Below, piece after piece: positions 1 to 9,082 of a stretch of DNA of 46,369 nt (its first letter is position 1; each line of letters starts with the position of its first letter). Under the pieces are notes generated by a model that saw only the letters and a program-made list of their open reading frames with translations, was not told where the DNA came from and did not search any database. Location: assembly GCA_046302135.1 (NCBI GenBank), contig JBKCIQ010000019.1:1-46369 (forward strand), given 5' to 3'. A program made the position numbers and the translations under genes. The DNA comes from AM-1111 sp046302135 (GTDB taxonomy: Bacteria > Bacteroidota > Bacteroidia > B-17B0 > Aurantibacillaceae).

Positions 1-26
1 ATCACATAACATAAAACAATGTAAAT

Positions 27-1403
27 TTGAGAATTGAACTTAAAGACTTGAAGCTTTATTTTTTTATATCAAGAAAAATTTTGAGAGGGGATTCCGAATC
101 CAATCGCTTAAGCAAACCGGTCATTTCAATTGCAATAGGAGGAATTATAGTAGGAATAATGGCAATGATGATCACTGTTTTTATTGTAAAAGGATTTCAA
201 AAGGAAGTAAGAGAACGGGCCGTTGCTTTCGGTGGTCATATTCAGGTCATAAAAAACAGCACAAATAACTCTGCAGAAACCCTTCCCATATATGAAGGAA
301 ATAAAACATGTCAAAATTTGGCGGAATTTGAAAATGTAAAGCACATTCAACATTATATTTCTAAGAACGGAATCATTAAAACCAAAACTGAAAATGAAGG
401 CATTTTGGTAAAAGGAGTTAGTGAAAACTACGACTGGGGATTCATAGGGTCTCACATTGTTGAGGGAAGAGTTATTAAACCTGAAAAAGACACCTCAGAA
501 AATTTTGCTCTTATAAGTAAAACAACTGCAGATAGATTACAGTTGCAATGTAATGAGTCCCTTTTTGTGTATTTTATTTTAACAGATTCACTTGTGAAGA
601 TTAAACTTGAAACGGGAGATACATTAGTTGCAACAAACAGTGATTTACTGAATAAAATTAGTCTTATGTCTATACCCGAAAAACCGGATACCAGTCTTGT
701 TTTAAAATTTAATTCTAAAGTCAAAAAGTTCAGGATTCTTGGGATATATGAAACAGGCATGGAAGAATTCGATAAAAGAATCGTTTTTACAACTGAGAGG
801 AGCATTGAAAAAATATGTAATTGGAGAAAAGATCAGACAGGTGCCTTCGAGATAATTTTAAATGATTTTGAAAAGCTTGATGAAACCGCTGAATCAATAG
901 GCGAATTCATAAGTGGAGATATTGATTTAAACAGCATGTCGATAAAAGACACCAATCCAGGTATTTTCGAATGGTTAGATATGCATGATACAACAGCATG
1001 GATAATTATAGCTTTGATGATAGTGGTGGCCGTTATTAACATGATTTCAGCGCTAATAATTTTAATAATTGAAAAAATTAATTTGATAGGGCTTTTGAAA
1101 GCACTTGGAATGAAAACAAAAAAAATAATTAGTGTTTTTTTATACCAGGCTGCAATCATCATATCCAAAGGATTATTAATCGGTAACATTCTGGGAATTG
1201 GTTTGGCTTTTTTTCAATACAAAACACATTTTTTTGAATTAGATCAATCTACCTATTACATGCCATTTATACCAATAAAATTTGAATGGACTTATTTACT
1301 CCTGTTAAATTTAGGGACATTTGCAACCTGCATAATCTTTATGTTACTTCCTTGCCTGATCATTGCGAGAACATCACCAATAAGATCGATAAGATTCAAC
1401 TAA
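27..1403 (+). CDS. FtsX-like/LolC-E-type ABC transporter permease
   Basis: This 458-residue membrane protein has the layout of the FtsX/MacB/LolC-E permease family. One N-terminal transmembrane helix (about residues 34-56) is followed by a long periplasmic domain (about 60-320) and three C-terminal helices (about 325-350, 370-400 and 425-450). The C-terminal part, with the loop reading IGLLKALGMKTKKI, is the usual FtsX signature. Family members work with an ATPase to move lipoproteins off the inner membrane or to drive mechanotransmission; no ATPase gene lies in the window, so the substrate is unknown. The only start in frame after the upstream stop is TTG at 27, giving MRIELKDL. The gene begins 26 bases into the window, so an upstream operon partner cannot be excluded. 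It is followed by the Rel/Spo gene after 60 bases. Confidence 0.85.
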   Translation: MRIELKDLKLYFFISRKILRGDSESNRLSKPVISIAIGGIIVGIMAMMITVFIVKGFQKEVRERAVAFGGHIQVIKNSTNNSAETLPIYEGNKTCQNLAEFENVKHIQHYISKNGIIKTKTENEGILVKGVSENYDWGFIGSHIVEGRVIKPEKDTSENFALISKTTADRLQLQCNESLFVYFILTDSLVKIKLETGDTLVATNSDLLNKISLMSIPEKPDTSLVLKFNSKVKKFRILGIYETGMEEFDKRIVFTTERSIEKICNWRKDQTGAFEIILNDFEKLDETAESIGEFISGDIDLNSMSIKDTNPGIFEWLDMHDTTAWIIIALMIVVAVINMISALIILIIEKINLIGLLKALGMKTKKIISVFLYQAAIIISKGLLIGNILGIGLAFFQYKTHFFELDQSTYYMPFIPIKFEWTYLLLLNLGTFATCIIFMLLPCLIIARTSPIRSIRFN

Positions 1404-1463
1404 ACTATCATAATTCAGTGTGATATTTTTAGTAATTTTAATTCGTTTAGAATACGCAAAAAT

Positions 1464-3677
1464 ATGCCAGTATTGGATCCCGAATCTGAAAAAAAAGAAA
1501 TTTTAACTCGGTATAAAATTTTACTTCGAGCCTGTAAAAGGCGAATGGAGAAAGGAGACAAAGAGTTGATCCGTAAAGCTTTTGAAGTCGCTCTGGAAGC
1601 CCACAAAAATATGCGAAGAAAATCGGGTGAACCTTATATTTTTCATCCGATTGCCGTTGCAATGATTTGCGTTGAAGAAATAGGATTGGGAACAACCTCA
1701 ATTGTATGCAGTTTACTTCACGATACAGTTGAAGACACTGATGTTACACTGGAAGACATTAAGGGAATGTTTGGAGAAAAGGTTGCCAAAATAATTGATG
1801 GCCTTACAAAAATTTCAGGAGTATTCGACCATTCATCATCACTTCAAGCAGAGAATTTTAAAAAAATGATGTTAACCTTAAGTGATGACATCAGAGTGAT
1901 TCTAATAAAGATTGCAGATCGTCTTCACAACATGCGTACGCTTGACAGCATGAAGCGAGACAAACAAATTAAGATTGCAGGAGAAACTCAATATTTATTT
2001 GCTCCTTTAGCACATAGGTTAGGCTTGAATGCAATTAAATCTGAATTGGAAGATCTAGGACTAAAATACACAGACCCGGAATCATATGAAGAAATACAAC
2101 AAAAACTTGTAGAAACAGAACCTGAAAGAAAAAAATTCATCAACAAATTTATAGATCCGCTAAAAGATATTCTGAATGAACAGGGATTTAAATTTAAAAT
2201 TTTTGGAAGACCAAAATCTATAAATTCAATTTATAATAAAATAAAGGTAAAGGGAGTTGTATTTGAAGATATTTACGACTTATTTGCAATAAGAATTGTG
2301 GTAGACTCTACAAGTGATAACGAAAAATCTGATTGTTGGAAGATCTATTCAATTATCACCGACTTTTATCATCCAAATCCGGACAGGTTGCGTGACTGGA
2401 TTTCTACACCTAAAGCAAACGGATACGAATCTTTGCATACCACTGTAATGGGACCTGAAGGAAAGTGGGTTGAGGTGCAAATCCGAACAACACGAATGGA
2501 CGATTTGGCGGAGAAGGGATATGCTGCACACTGGAAATACAAGGAAAGTGCGGCTGAGCGTGAGAATCAACTAGAGGAGTGGATATCGAGAATAAGGGAA
2601 ATGCTGGAGAGTCCTGAACAGGACGCTCTTGACTTTTTAGATGATTTTAAACTTAACCTGTTTGCTGATGAAATTTTCGTTTTCACTCCGAAAGGAGACA
2701 TGAAAACCTTACCTATAAAGGCTACTGCATTAGATTTTGCTTTCGAAATACATAGTAAAATTGGAGCAAAATGTATTGGAGCCAAAGTTAATCACAAACT
2801 GGTTCCACTTAGCTACGAGTTGAAAAGCGGTGACCAAATTGAAATATTAACAAGCAATAAGCAGTCACCAAAAGAAGACTGGATAAATTTTGTTGTAACT
2901 GCCAAAGCAAAATCAAAAATAAAACATGCACTAAAGGAGCAGAGAAAAGTAATTGCTGAAGAAGGAAAAGAAATTCTTGGAAGGAAGTTTTATCGAAACA
3001 AGCTTGAAGTAACGCCTCAGAATATTTCGGAATTTACCACCTGGCTAAAACTTCCGAACCCAATGGAATTGTACTATCGCGTAGCTAAAGGCGCTATTGA
3101 CACCAAAGACATCAAAGAGTTTTTGGCTTACAAGCAAAATCCTGAACTAGCGATAAAAAAAGAGACAAGTATGTCGTTAGAACAAATGGTTAGCAATGCT
3201 AGAGGTAAAGCAGACATGCTGGTTATAGGTGATGACATGCAAAAACTTGACTACAAATTATCATCTTGCTGTAATCCTATTCCAGGAGATGATGTATTTG
3301 GATTTATTACAGTGGGCGAAGGAATAAAAATCCACAGGGTTAATTGTCCAAACGCGGTTCAATTGTTGTCTAATTATGCCTACAGGGTTGTAAAAGCAAA
3401 ATGGAATTCTCAACAGTTAATTTCATTTTTAGCAGGTATTAAAATTACAGGTTCTGATGAAATAGGTCTAGTAAATAACATTACCAAAATTATTTCTACT
3501 CAATACAACGTAAATATGCGCAGCATAAATTTCGATACCGATGACGGAATTTTTGAAGGAACAATAATGGTCTATGTTCATGATACAAACCACTTGACAC
3601 AATTAACTAACAAGCTTAAGAAAGTACATGGGGTATTGAGTGTAATGCGAATTGATGCAGAGGAAAAAAGCAATTGA
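1464..3677 (+). CDS. rsh: Bifunctional (p)ppGpp synthetase/hydrolase (Rel/Spo homologue)
   Basis: Makes and breaks the stringent-response alarmone (p)ppGpp in the cytoplasm. The 737 residues match a full-length long RSH protein. The HD hydrolase domain has His61, the His86-Asp87 pair followed by VEDTDV, and DRLHNMRT near residue 152. The synthetase domain contains GRPKSINSIYNKIK, IYDLFAIRIVV and EVQIRT. A TGS domain begins near FVFTPKGDMKTLP (about 405-465), then a helical/zinc-finger-like region with DYKLSSCCNPIPGDD, and a C-terminal ACT domain (about 660-737). The hydrolase motifs look intact, so it is probably SpoT-like or bifunctional rather than RelA-only. Its TGA stop (3675-3677) overlaps the first possible start of the downstream Fur gene, so the two are probably co-transcribed. 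The ATG at 1464 is a good start, without a Shine-Dalgarno sequence. Confidence 0.95.
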   Translation: MPVLDPESEKKEILTRYKILLRACKRRMEKGDKELIRKAFEVALEAHKNMRRKSGEPYIFHPIAVAMICVEEIGLGTTSIVCSLLHDTVEDTDVTLEDIKGMFGEKVAKIIDGLTKISGVFDHSSSLQAENFKKMMLTLSDDIRVILIKIADRLHNMRTLDSMKRDKQIKIAGETQYLFAPLAHRLGLNAIKSELEDLGLKYTDPESYEEIQQKLVETEPERKKFINKFIDPLKDILNEQGFKFKIFGRPKSINSIYNKIKVKGVVFEDIYDLFAIRIVVDSTSDNEKSDCWKIYSIITDFYHPNPDRLRDWISTPKANGYESLHTTVMGPEGKWVEVQIRTTRMDDLAEKGYAAHWKYKESAAERENQLEEWISRIREMLESPEQDALDFLDDFKLNLFADEIFVFTPKGDMKTLPIKATALDFAFEIHSKIGAKCIGAKVNHKLVPLSYELKSGDQIEILTSNKQSPKEDWINFVVTAKAKSKIKHALKEQRKVIAEEGKEILGRKFYRNKLEVTPQNISEFTTWLKLPNPMELYYRVAKGAIDTKDIKEFLAYKQNPELAIKKETSMSLEQMVSNARGKADMLVIGDDMQKLDYKLSSCCNPIPGDDVFGFITVGEGIKIHRVNCPNAVQLLSNYAYRVVKAKWNSQQLISFLAGIKITGSDEIGLVNNITKIISTQYNVNMRSINFDTDDGIFEGTIMVYVHDTNHLTQLTNKLKKVHGVLSVMRIDAEEKSN

Positions 3678-3700
3678 AAATTTTTAAATTATTTTTAATT

Positions 3701-4186
3701 ATGTCACCTGATGAAACAAAAATAAAAGTAAAAGAAATCCTTACACATTACCTTGAAGAGAAAAATCACAGAAAAACAGCTGAGAGGTATGCCATTTTAA
3801 ATGAAATCTATTCGCATGATGGCCACTTCGATGTTGAGTCTCTTTATTTATTGATGAAGAACAAAAAATACAGAGTTAGCCGAGCTACATTGTATAATAC
3901 AATTGAGTTATTATTAGATTGCAATTTAGTTGTGAAACATCAATTCGGTAAAAACATGTCTCAATTTGAAAAGTCTTACAACTTTAAGCAACACGATCAT
4001 TTAATTTGTCAGGACTGTGAGCATGTTTTTGAATTTTGCGACCCGAGAATACAACAAATACAAAAAATGGCATCCGAAATCTTCAATTTCAATATAACAC
4101 AGCATTCATTAAACTTTTACGGAAGATGCAAGGAACTAAATAAAAATGGAAAATGCATTCACAAAATTTCCAAGCAAACAAAGTAA
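3701..4186 (+). CDS. Fur-family metal-responsive transcriptional regulator
   Basis: A winged-helix Fur/PerR/Zur-family regulator. Residues 1-80 form the DNA-binding domain, with RVSRATLYNTIELLLDCNLV as the recognition region. The C-terminal dimerisation domain has the HDHLIC metal motif and a CxxC structural-zinc pair (CQDC). The second cysteine pair is C-x8-C (CKELNKNGKC) instead of the common C-x2-C. I chose the ATG at 3701 (MSPDETKI, 161 residues). A TTG at 3674 would add nine hydrophobic residues that do not fit the family and would overlap the rsh stop. It is convergent with infC, 57 bases away. The regulated metal (Fe, Zn, Mn) or peroxide response cannot be told from sequence. Confidence 0.88.
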   Translation: MSPDETKIKVKEILTHYLEEKNHRKTAERYAILNEIYSHDGHFDVESLYLLMKNKKYRVSRATLYNTIELLLDCNLVVKHQFGKNMSQFEKSYNFKQHDHLICQDCEHVFEFCDPRIQQIQKMASEIFNFNITQHSLNFYGRCKELNKNGKCIHKISKQTK

Positions 4187-4243
4187 GATTATATAATTTG
4201 ATCTATTAAAAATCAAAAAATCATTCCGATTTTGCTTCTGGCC

Positions 4244-4870
4244 TTACTTTTTCTTGGGTGCAATAATAATAATCATTCGTTTACCCTCTAGCTGCGGTAA
4301 ACTTTCAGCCTTTCCGTATTGCTCTAATTCATTTACAAAACGCAGCAAGAGAATTTCTCCCTGATCCTTAAAAACAATAGAACGACCTTTAAACATCACA
4401 TAGGCCTTTACTTTATTTCCGTCTTGTAAAAATTTTATCGCATGATTCTTTTTGAAATTGTAATCATGATCATCAGTCTGTGGACCAAAGCGAATTTCTT
4501 TAACGATGACCTTAGCGGCTTTGGATTTGATTTCCTTTTGTTTTTTCTTTAATTCATAAAGAAATTTCTTGTAATCGATTACCTTACAAACAGGAGGCTC
4601 CGCCTGAGGAGCAATTTCTACCAAATCCAATCCCTGAGATTCAGCTAATTCTAAAGCTTTACGAATAGGATAAACTGCGGGTTCAATGCCCTCACCAACA
4701 ACGCGTACCTCAGTTGCGGTAATTTTTTCATTGATTCGGTGTAAATCTTCTTTTTTACCCGGCCCTCTAAATGGGCGTTGAAATGGTTTTTGGCCTTGTG
4801 GTCTTGGCCCTCCTTGAAACCCTCCCCCCGGACGAGGCGGAAAAGGTTTTTTGTTCATTGGTGCTGCGAT
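4244..4870 (-). CDS. infC: Translation initiation factor IF-3, probable AUC start
   Basis: IF-3 binds the 30S subunit and checks start-codon and initiator-tRNA pairing. A Pro/Gly/Arg-rich extension of about 35 residues precedes the N domain (RINEKITATEVRVVG), the linker, and the C domain with VIVKEIRFGPQTDDHDY and ending in EGKRMIIIIAPKKK. The first ATG is at 4858. However, a perfect AGGAGG (4875-4880) lies only 4 bases before an in-frame ATC at 4868-4870, and 16 bases before the ATG, which is too far. The likely N-terminus is therefore (AUC)AAPMNKKP. Non-AUG starts on infC, used for autoregulation by IF-3, are well known in other bacteria. It lies 58 bases downstream of thrS in the same direction. 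rpmI and rplT, which usually follow, are absent. Confidence 0.93.
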   Translation of the reverse strand: MAAPMNKKPFPPRPGGGFQGGPRPQGQKPFQRPFRGPGKKEDLHRINEKITATEVRVVGEGIEPAVYPIRKALELAESQGLDLVEIAPQAEPPVCKVIDYKKFLYELKKKQKEIKSKAAKVIVKEIRFGPQTDDHDYNFKKNHAIKFLQDGNKVKAYVMFKGRSIVFKDQGEILLLRFVNELEQYGKAESLPQLEGKRMIIIIAPKKK

Positions 4871-4874
4871 ATTT

Positions 4875-4880
4875 CCTCCT
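4875..4880 (-). promoter_or_regulatory. Strong Shine-Dalgarno sequence of infC
   Basis: The minus strand reads AGGAGG followed by AAAT and then ATC. It is the only near-perfect Shine-Dalgarno sequence I noticed in front of any gene here; the other leaders are AT-rich without one, as is usual in Bacteroidota. Its 4-base spacing decides for the ATC at 4868-4870 over the ATG at 4856-4858. Confidence 0.75.
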
Positions 4881-4928
4881 TTTTTGTGGCTTTACGTTTT
4901 TAATTTTTTATGATTACGTAAAACCTGT

Positions 4929-6869
4929 TTATACTGCGAGATCTTTTGAGACCTCATTATTTATCATTTCGGCAAACTCTGAGACATTAAAAACGCCAAC
5001 ATCTCCTTTGCCGTGCCTTCTTACTGCTACTTTTTCAGATTGAACTTCTTTTTCTCCAATGATTAACATGAAAGGAACCTTTTTCAATTCAGCTTCACGG
5101 ATTTTCTTTCCAATACTCTCGTTGCGCAAGTCGGCGTAGCCGCGAATATCGTAATTTTTCTGCAATTTATCTAGAACACTTTCAACGTATTCATTACTCT
5201 TTTCACTAACTGAAAGTATTGCAACCTGCTCTGGCGTTAACCATAATGGGAAATTTCCTGCACAATGTTCAATTAAAACCCCAATGAAACGTTCCAATGA
5301 ACCGAAGGGAGCGCGATGAATCATTACAGGCCTATGCTTTTGATTATCTGATCCGGTATATTCTAGCTGAAAACGTTCAGGTAAATTATAATCAACTTGT
5401 ATTGTACCCAACTGCCATTTTCTACCAAGCGCATCTTTAATCATGAAATCCAATTTAGGCCCATAGAATGCGGCCTCACCATGTTCGATTACAGTTTTTA
5501 AGCCTTTCTCTTGCGCGGATTCAATTATTGCCTGTTCTGCTAAATCCCAATTCGACTCATCACCTATATACTTACTCATGTTTTCAGGATCACGTAAAGA
5601 AATCTGCGCAGTGTATTCATTAAAATCCAATGCCTTAAAAACATATAGCACTAAATCTATTACCTTACAAAACTCTTCCTTTACCTGGTCCGGACGACAA
5701 AATAAATGTGCATCATCCTGAGTAAATCCTCTCACTCTCGTCAAACCATGCAACTCACCGCTTTGTTCATAACGGTAAACGGTGCCAAATTCAGCCAAAC
5801 GAAGCGGTAAATCTTTATATGAGCGAGGAGAAGATTTATAAATTTCGCAGTGATGTGGACAGTTCATGGGCTTTAGAAAAAACTCTTCTCCTTCCTGTGG
5901 TGTTGCGATAGGCTGGAAAGAATCCTTCCCGTATTTTTCATAGTGCCCACTAGTGATATAAAGATTTTTATTTCCGATATGAGGAGAAACAACAGGAAGA
6001 TATCCCGCCTGCTGCTGAGCTTTTTTCATAAAATCAATCAATCTTTCTCGAAGTGCCGCTCCTTTAGGTAGCCACAACGGTAATCCCATACCAACCTTCT
6101 CAGAAAAATGAAATAAATCCAATTCTTTTCCTAATTTTCTGTGATCGCGTTTTTTAGCTTCTTCCAACAAATTAAGATAATCTTTCAACTCTTTTTCCTT
6201 AGGAAAAGTTATTCCATAAATTCGTGTGAGCATTTTATTTTTTTCATCACCGCGCCAATACGCCCCTGCAAGAGCAGTAAGCTTAATCGCCTTGATGAAT
6301 GAAGTATCAGGAATGTGTGGCCCACGGCACAAATCTGTAAAATTTCCCTGAGTGTAAAATGTAATTTGTCCGTCTTCTAAACCTTGCAAAAGTTCAAGCT
6401 TGTAATTATCTTGTTTCTCCGAGAAATATGACAAAGCATCTTTTTTGGAAACTTCCTTACGAATATATTTTTCATTTCTCTTCGCAAGTTCCATCATTTT
6501 CTGTTCAATCTTGGGTAGATCATCTGACGAGATAGATGAACCATCAAAATCCACATCATAATAAAAACCGTTTTCAATAGCCGGTCCAATTCCGAATTTG
6601 GTTCCGGGATAAAGCGATTCAAGTGCTTCTGCCATTAAGTGCGCAGAAGAGTGCCACATAGTCGCTTTTCCTTCTGAATCATTCCATGTTAACAACTGAA
6701 GATTACAATCTTGATCAAGTGGACGTGTTGCATCAATAACCTGACCATTTACTTTTGCTGATAATACATTTCTTGCTAATCCTTCGCTGATGGACTTTGC
6801 CACCTCGAGTGATGTGGTTCCTTTAGTGTATTCTCTTATGGAACCATCTGGTAGTGTTACTTTTATCAT
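4929..6869 (-). CDS. thrS: Threonyl-tRNA synthetase
   Basis: Class II aminoacyl-tRNA synthetase that charges tRNA-Thr. At 646 residues it has the usual full architecture. A TGS domain (1-60) is followed by an editing domain with HSSAH (about residue 73) and CRGPH (about 180). The catalytic core carries the zinc-binding MNCPHHCEIY, motif 2 (TVYRYEQSGELHGLTRVRGF) and motif 3 (IHRAPFGSLERFIG). The HGTP anticodon-binding domain is at about 545-640. The ATG at 6869 is preceded by a short leader with a small hairpin and a TATCTTTG -7 box. infC follows 58 bases downstream to its AUC start, the classical thrS-infC pairing, so both are probably transcribed together. Confidence 0.97.
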   Translation of the reverse strand: MIKVTLPDGSIREYTKGTTSLEVAKSISEGLARNVLSAKVNGQVIDATRPLDQDCNLQLLTWNDSEGKATMWHSSAHLMAEALESLYPGTKFGIGPAIENGFYYDVDFDGSSISSDDLPKIEQKMMELAKRNEKYIRKEVSKKDALSYFSEKQDNYKLELLQGLEDGQITFYTQGNFTDLCRGPHIPDTSFIKAIKLTALAGAYWRGDEKNKMLTRIYGITFPKEKELKDYLNLLEEAKKRDHRKLGKELDLFHFSEKVGMGLPLWLPKGAALRERLIDFMKKAQQQAGYLPVVSPHIGNKNLYITSGHYEKYGKDSFQPIATPQEGEEFFLKPMNCPHHCEIYKSSPRSYKDLPLRLAEFGTVYRYEQSGELHGLTRVRGFTQDDAHLFCRPDQVKEEFCKVIDLVLYVFKALDFNEYTAQISLRDPENMSKYIGDESNWDLAEQAIIESAQEKGLKTVIEHGEAAFYGPKLDFMIKDALGRKWQLGTIQVDYNLPERFQLEYTGSDNQKHRPVMIHRAPFGSLERFIGVLIEHCAGNFPLWLTPEQVAILSVSEKSNEYVESVLDKLQKNYDIRGYADLRNESIGKKIREAELKKVPFMLIIGEKEVQSEKVAVRRHGKGDVGVFNVSEFAEMINNEVSKDLAV

Positions 6870-6877
6870 TTTGTTTT

Positions 6878-6895
6878 CCTGCCTACAAATGCAGG
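6878..6895 (-). other. Small hairpin in the thrS leader
   Basis: CCTGC and GCAGG (6878-6882 and 6891-6895) can pair around an 8-base loop. The stem ends 8 bases before the thrS start and lies inside the predicted 30-odd-base leader. Autoregulatory stem-loops occur in thrS leaders elsewhere, but five base pairs is little, so a role is only suggested. Confidence 0.3.
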
Positions 6896-6907
6896 TTTAG
6901 TGTAATC

Positions 6908-6915
6908 CAAAGATA
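6908..6915 (-). promoter_or_regulatory. Predicted thrS -7 box
   Basis: The minus strand has TATCTTTG, an exact match to the Bacteroidota -7 consensus TAnnTTTG. It is 38 bases before the thrS ATG. No clear -33 TTG at 19-22 bases was seen. The same octamer stands before rpmG. Confidence 0.45.
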
Positions 6916-6944
6916 AAAAAAATGAAATTATTATTTAAAAAAAT

Positions 6945-8132
6945 TTATTGCTTATAATAAAACAGCTTTTTTGAGAAAATTTTTCCTTCTGATTCTATGA
7001 AAATAAAATACACACCCGATTCAGAATTAATACTAATTGAAGAACCATTTTTTAAATATTCGAATTTCACAGGTTCACCAACTGTATTAACAACCTTCAG
7101 CACATTAAATTCTTTGTTATTTAAGAAAATTTGAAAATTATTAATTGAGGGATTAGGGAAAATTTTGAATTCTTCTTTACCTAACTTTTCAATTGAAGTT
7201 GGAAGTGTGTGATAAACCCAAGAATTATGAAGATTGTTTTTAAACTGTGCATGATGCAAAACATATTTCATTGTGTCTCCTTGTAGACCTGTAAACATAT
7301 TCATGCAGGCATCATCAGTATACATCATAAAATTATTAAACATTGGGCCATCGGGGTATCCTTGACAAAATCCTTGTACACATGGCCAGGATGGACAACC
7401 ATAACACAAACTGTAATCACCGGGTGGTAGATCAGGCAAATACTGAACACCACATCCCTGATAAAAATGAATAAGGCCCAACCAGTGTCCCATTTCATGA
7501 GTTACAGAACGACCTCTGTTGTAGGGAGCGGTAACGTTTAATGTATCACCAATAAATTGATAATTGCAAACAATACCGTCTTTTAAGGAGTCGGTAAAAG
7601 TGACACCGGGATTTGTAGGTAACCAAGAAAGTCCACTGGCATTAGGAAATGTTGAATATGCATTGATACCACCACCCAATTTCAAAACCCATATATTACA
7701 ATATAAACTTGGAGGCCATCCTGTAGCAGGTTTTATGATACTGTTTATTATAGTTTGAGAATAACCGGAACCAGGAGCACTTAAAGATGGTATTGTATTA
7801 TAAGGAACACGATGAATTCCCGGCTCCTGTAAAAGATTACCGCTCGGATCGAAAAGTGCGGGAACAAATTTAATTCCTGTAATTGCGACTAAGTTTTGCC
7901 AAACAGGCGGAACATTTTGCACATTAAATCCAACACCATTGAAATCTTGATTAAGTACTTTTATTTGTGAATATAACTGAAGAGAATCAAGATTTGTACC
8001 TGTGCCGTATGTTTCATTTGAATTAATAACATGAAAAACAACGGGAATGGTATCATTTGTTATAGTAACCTGAGCATAAGTTTTTAAAGCGAACAAAAAA
8101 AAGAGTAAATGAAGATTTCTTTTAAAACTCAT
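6945..8132 (-). CDS. Secreted M43-family zinc metalloprotease with T9SS type A sorting domain
   Basis: A secreted protease of the pappalysin/cytophagalysin family. An N-terminal signal peptide ends near residue 20 (FALKTYAQ). The zinc motif HEMGHWLGLIH (residues 212-222) matches HExxHxxGxxH, with the downstream FMMYTDDAC as the probable Met-turn. Cysteine-rich segments between the two are typical of M43. The last 75 or so residues (from about IFPNPSINNFQI to the end at KLFYYKQ) form a Por-type sorting domain that directs export by T9SS and attachment to or release from the surface. The gene appears monocistronic, divergent from the YdcF-like gene. Its natural substrate cannot be inferred. Confidence 0.92.
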   Translation of the reverse strand: MSFKRNLHLLFFLFALKTYAQVTITNDTIPVVFHVINSNETYGTGTNLDSLQLYSQIKVLNQDFNGVGFNVQNVPPVWQNLVAITGIKFVPALFDPSGNLLQEPGIHRVPYNTIPSLSAPGSGYSQTIINSIIKPATGWPPSLYCNIWVLKLGGGINAYSTFPNASGLSWLPTNPGVTFTDSLKDGIVCNYQFIGDTLNVTAPYNRGRSVTHEMGHWLGLIHFYQGCGVQYLPDLPPGDYSLCYGCPSWPCVQGFCQGYPDGPMFNNFMMYTDDACMNMFTGLQGDTMKYVLHHAQFKNNLHNSWVYHTLPTSIEKLGKEEFKIFPNPSINNFQIFLNNKEFNVLKVVNTVGEPVKFEYLKNGSSISINSESGVYFIFIESEGKIFSKKLFYYKQ

Positions 8133-8209
8133 ATGGTGTAAATGTAGTTTTTTAGTTTTAAACGATTAAATATTTTGATTTAAGAAAAAGATTTTATCAC
8201 TAACTTCAC

Positions 8210-9007
8210 GTGATACAAAATAAAATTGTGTTTTTTATTTTTTCAAAGATATTATCTTTTCTAACCTCTCCACTACTATGGTTTTTTGTTTTGCTAATAT
8301 GGTCATGGAAAACCAAAATTGAAAGCAGGAAGAAAAAGCTATTTTGGACATCAACTATATTACTGTACTTTTTCTCCAATATGTTTGTTACAACTGAATT
8401 TATGAGATTGTTAGAATATAAGTATGAAAAACAAAATTATACCCCTGAGCAAAATGATACATACGATTATGCCATAGTACTGGGAGGAATGTGTTGGTAT
8501 AATGAAAAATTACAAAAACCTCAATTTATGAGGTCTTCCGACAGATTATTTCAAGCTATTTGGTTGTTAAAGCAAAAAAAAATAAAAAAAATAATCTTCA
8601 CCGGTGGTAGCGGAAGTATTACATACGCTAATCATAAGGAAGGGGTATTTTTAAAAAAATGGATAAATCAGCTAGGACTTGAAGACAGTTGTTTCGTGTT
8701 TGAAACAGAAAGTAAAAACACTCATGAGAACGCAAAGTTAACTAAGCCGATTTTGGAAAAATTAAATTACAAGAATAAAAAAATTTTATTAGTTACCTCA
8801 GCCTTCCATATGAAGAGGGCATTGGGATGCTTTAGTAAGCAGGGAGTCAATAACCTTACTCCATTTGTAACCGATGGATATGCAGGTTCAAGAAAATTTG
8901 AATGGGACCATTGTTTTATACCAAATCCTGAAGCATGGCAGAGATGGGATATAATCATTCATGAAACAATAGGGCTACTAACCTACAAGATGATGGGGTA
9001 TTGTTGA
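8210..9007 (+). CDS. YdcF/SanA/ElyC-like DUF218 membrane protein
   Basis: A 265-residue protein with two N-terminal transmembrane helices (about 8-30 and 42-62), then a DUF218 domain starting at YDYAIVLGG. The conserved FTGGSG, ESKNTHENA and LLVTSAFHMKRAL motifs are present. ElyC-type relatives affect envelope biogenesis and undecaprenyl-phosphate lipid use in Proteobacteria; that role is only an analogy here. The start is GTG at 8210, the first start codon after the upstream stop. TAACTTCA, one base off the -7 consensus, lies immediately upstream, which would leave almost no leader. It stands alone between the protease and the adhesin operon. Confidence 0.85.
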   Translation: MIQNKIVFFIFSKILSFLTSPLLWFFVLLIWSWKTKIESRKKKLFWTSTILLYFFSNMFVTTEFMRLLEYKYEKQNYTPEQNDTYDYAIVLGGMCWYNEKLQKPQFMRSSDRLFQAIWLLKQKKIKKIIFTGGSGSITYANHKEGVFLKKWINQLGLEDSCFVFETESKNTHENAKLTKPILEKLNYKNKKILLVTSAFHMKRALGCFSKQGVNNLTPFVTDGYAGSRKFEWDHCFIPNPEAWQRWDIIIHETIGLLTYKMMGYC

Positions 9008-9082
9008 GAATATTTTAAAAGCTATAGTTGAAATTATTTTAACAAATAAAGTTACCTTTTCAACGAATTTGACGTTGATAAG

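Noticed and set aside
4197..4217. TTTGAT/ATCAAA inverted repeat between the fur and infC stops
   Set aside because: Six A/T-rich base pairs with a nine-base loop and no following T-run on either strand; too weak to call a terminator.
6945..9007. Toxin/defence island reading of the metalloprotease and DUF218 genes
   Set aside because: Both are common envelope or secreted proteins and no immunity, nuclease or mobility gene is nearby.
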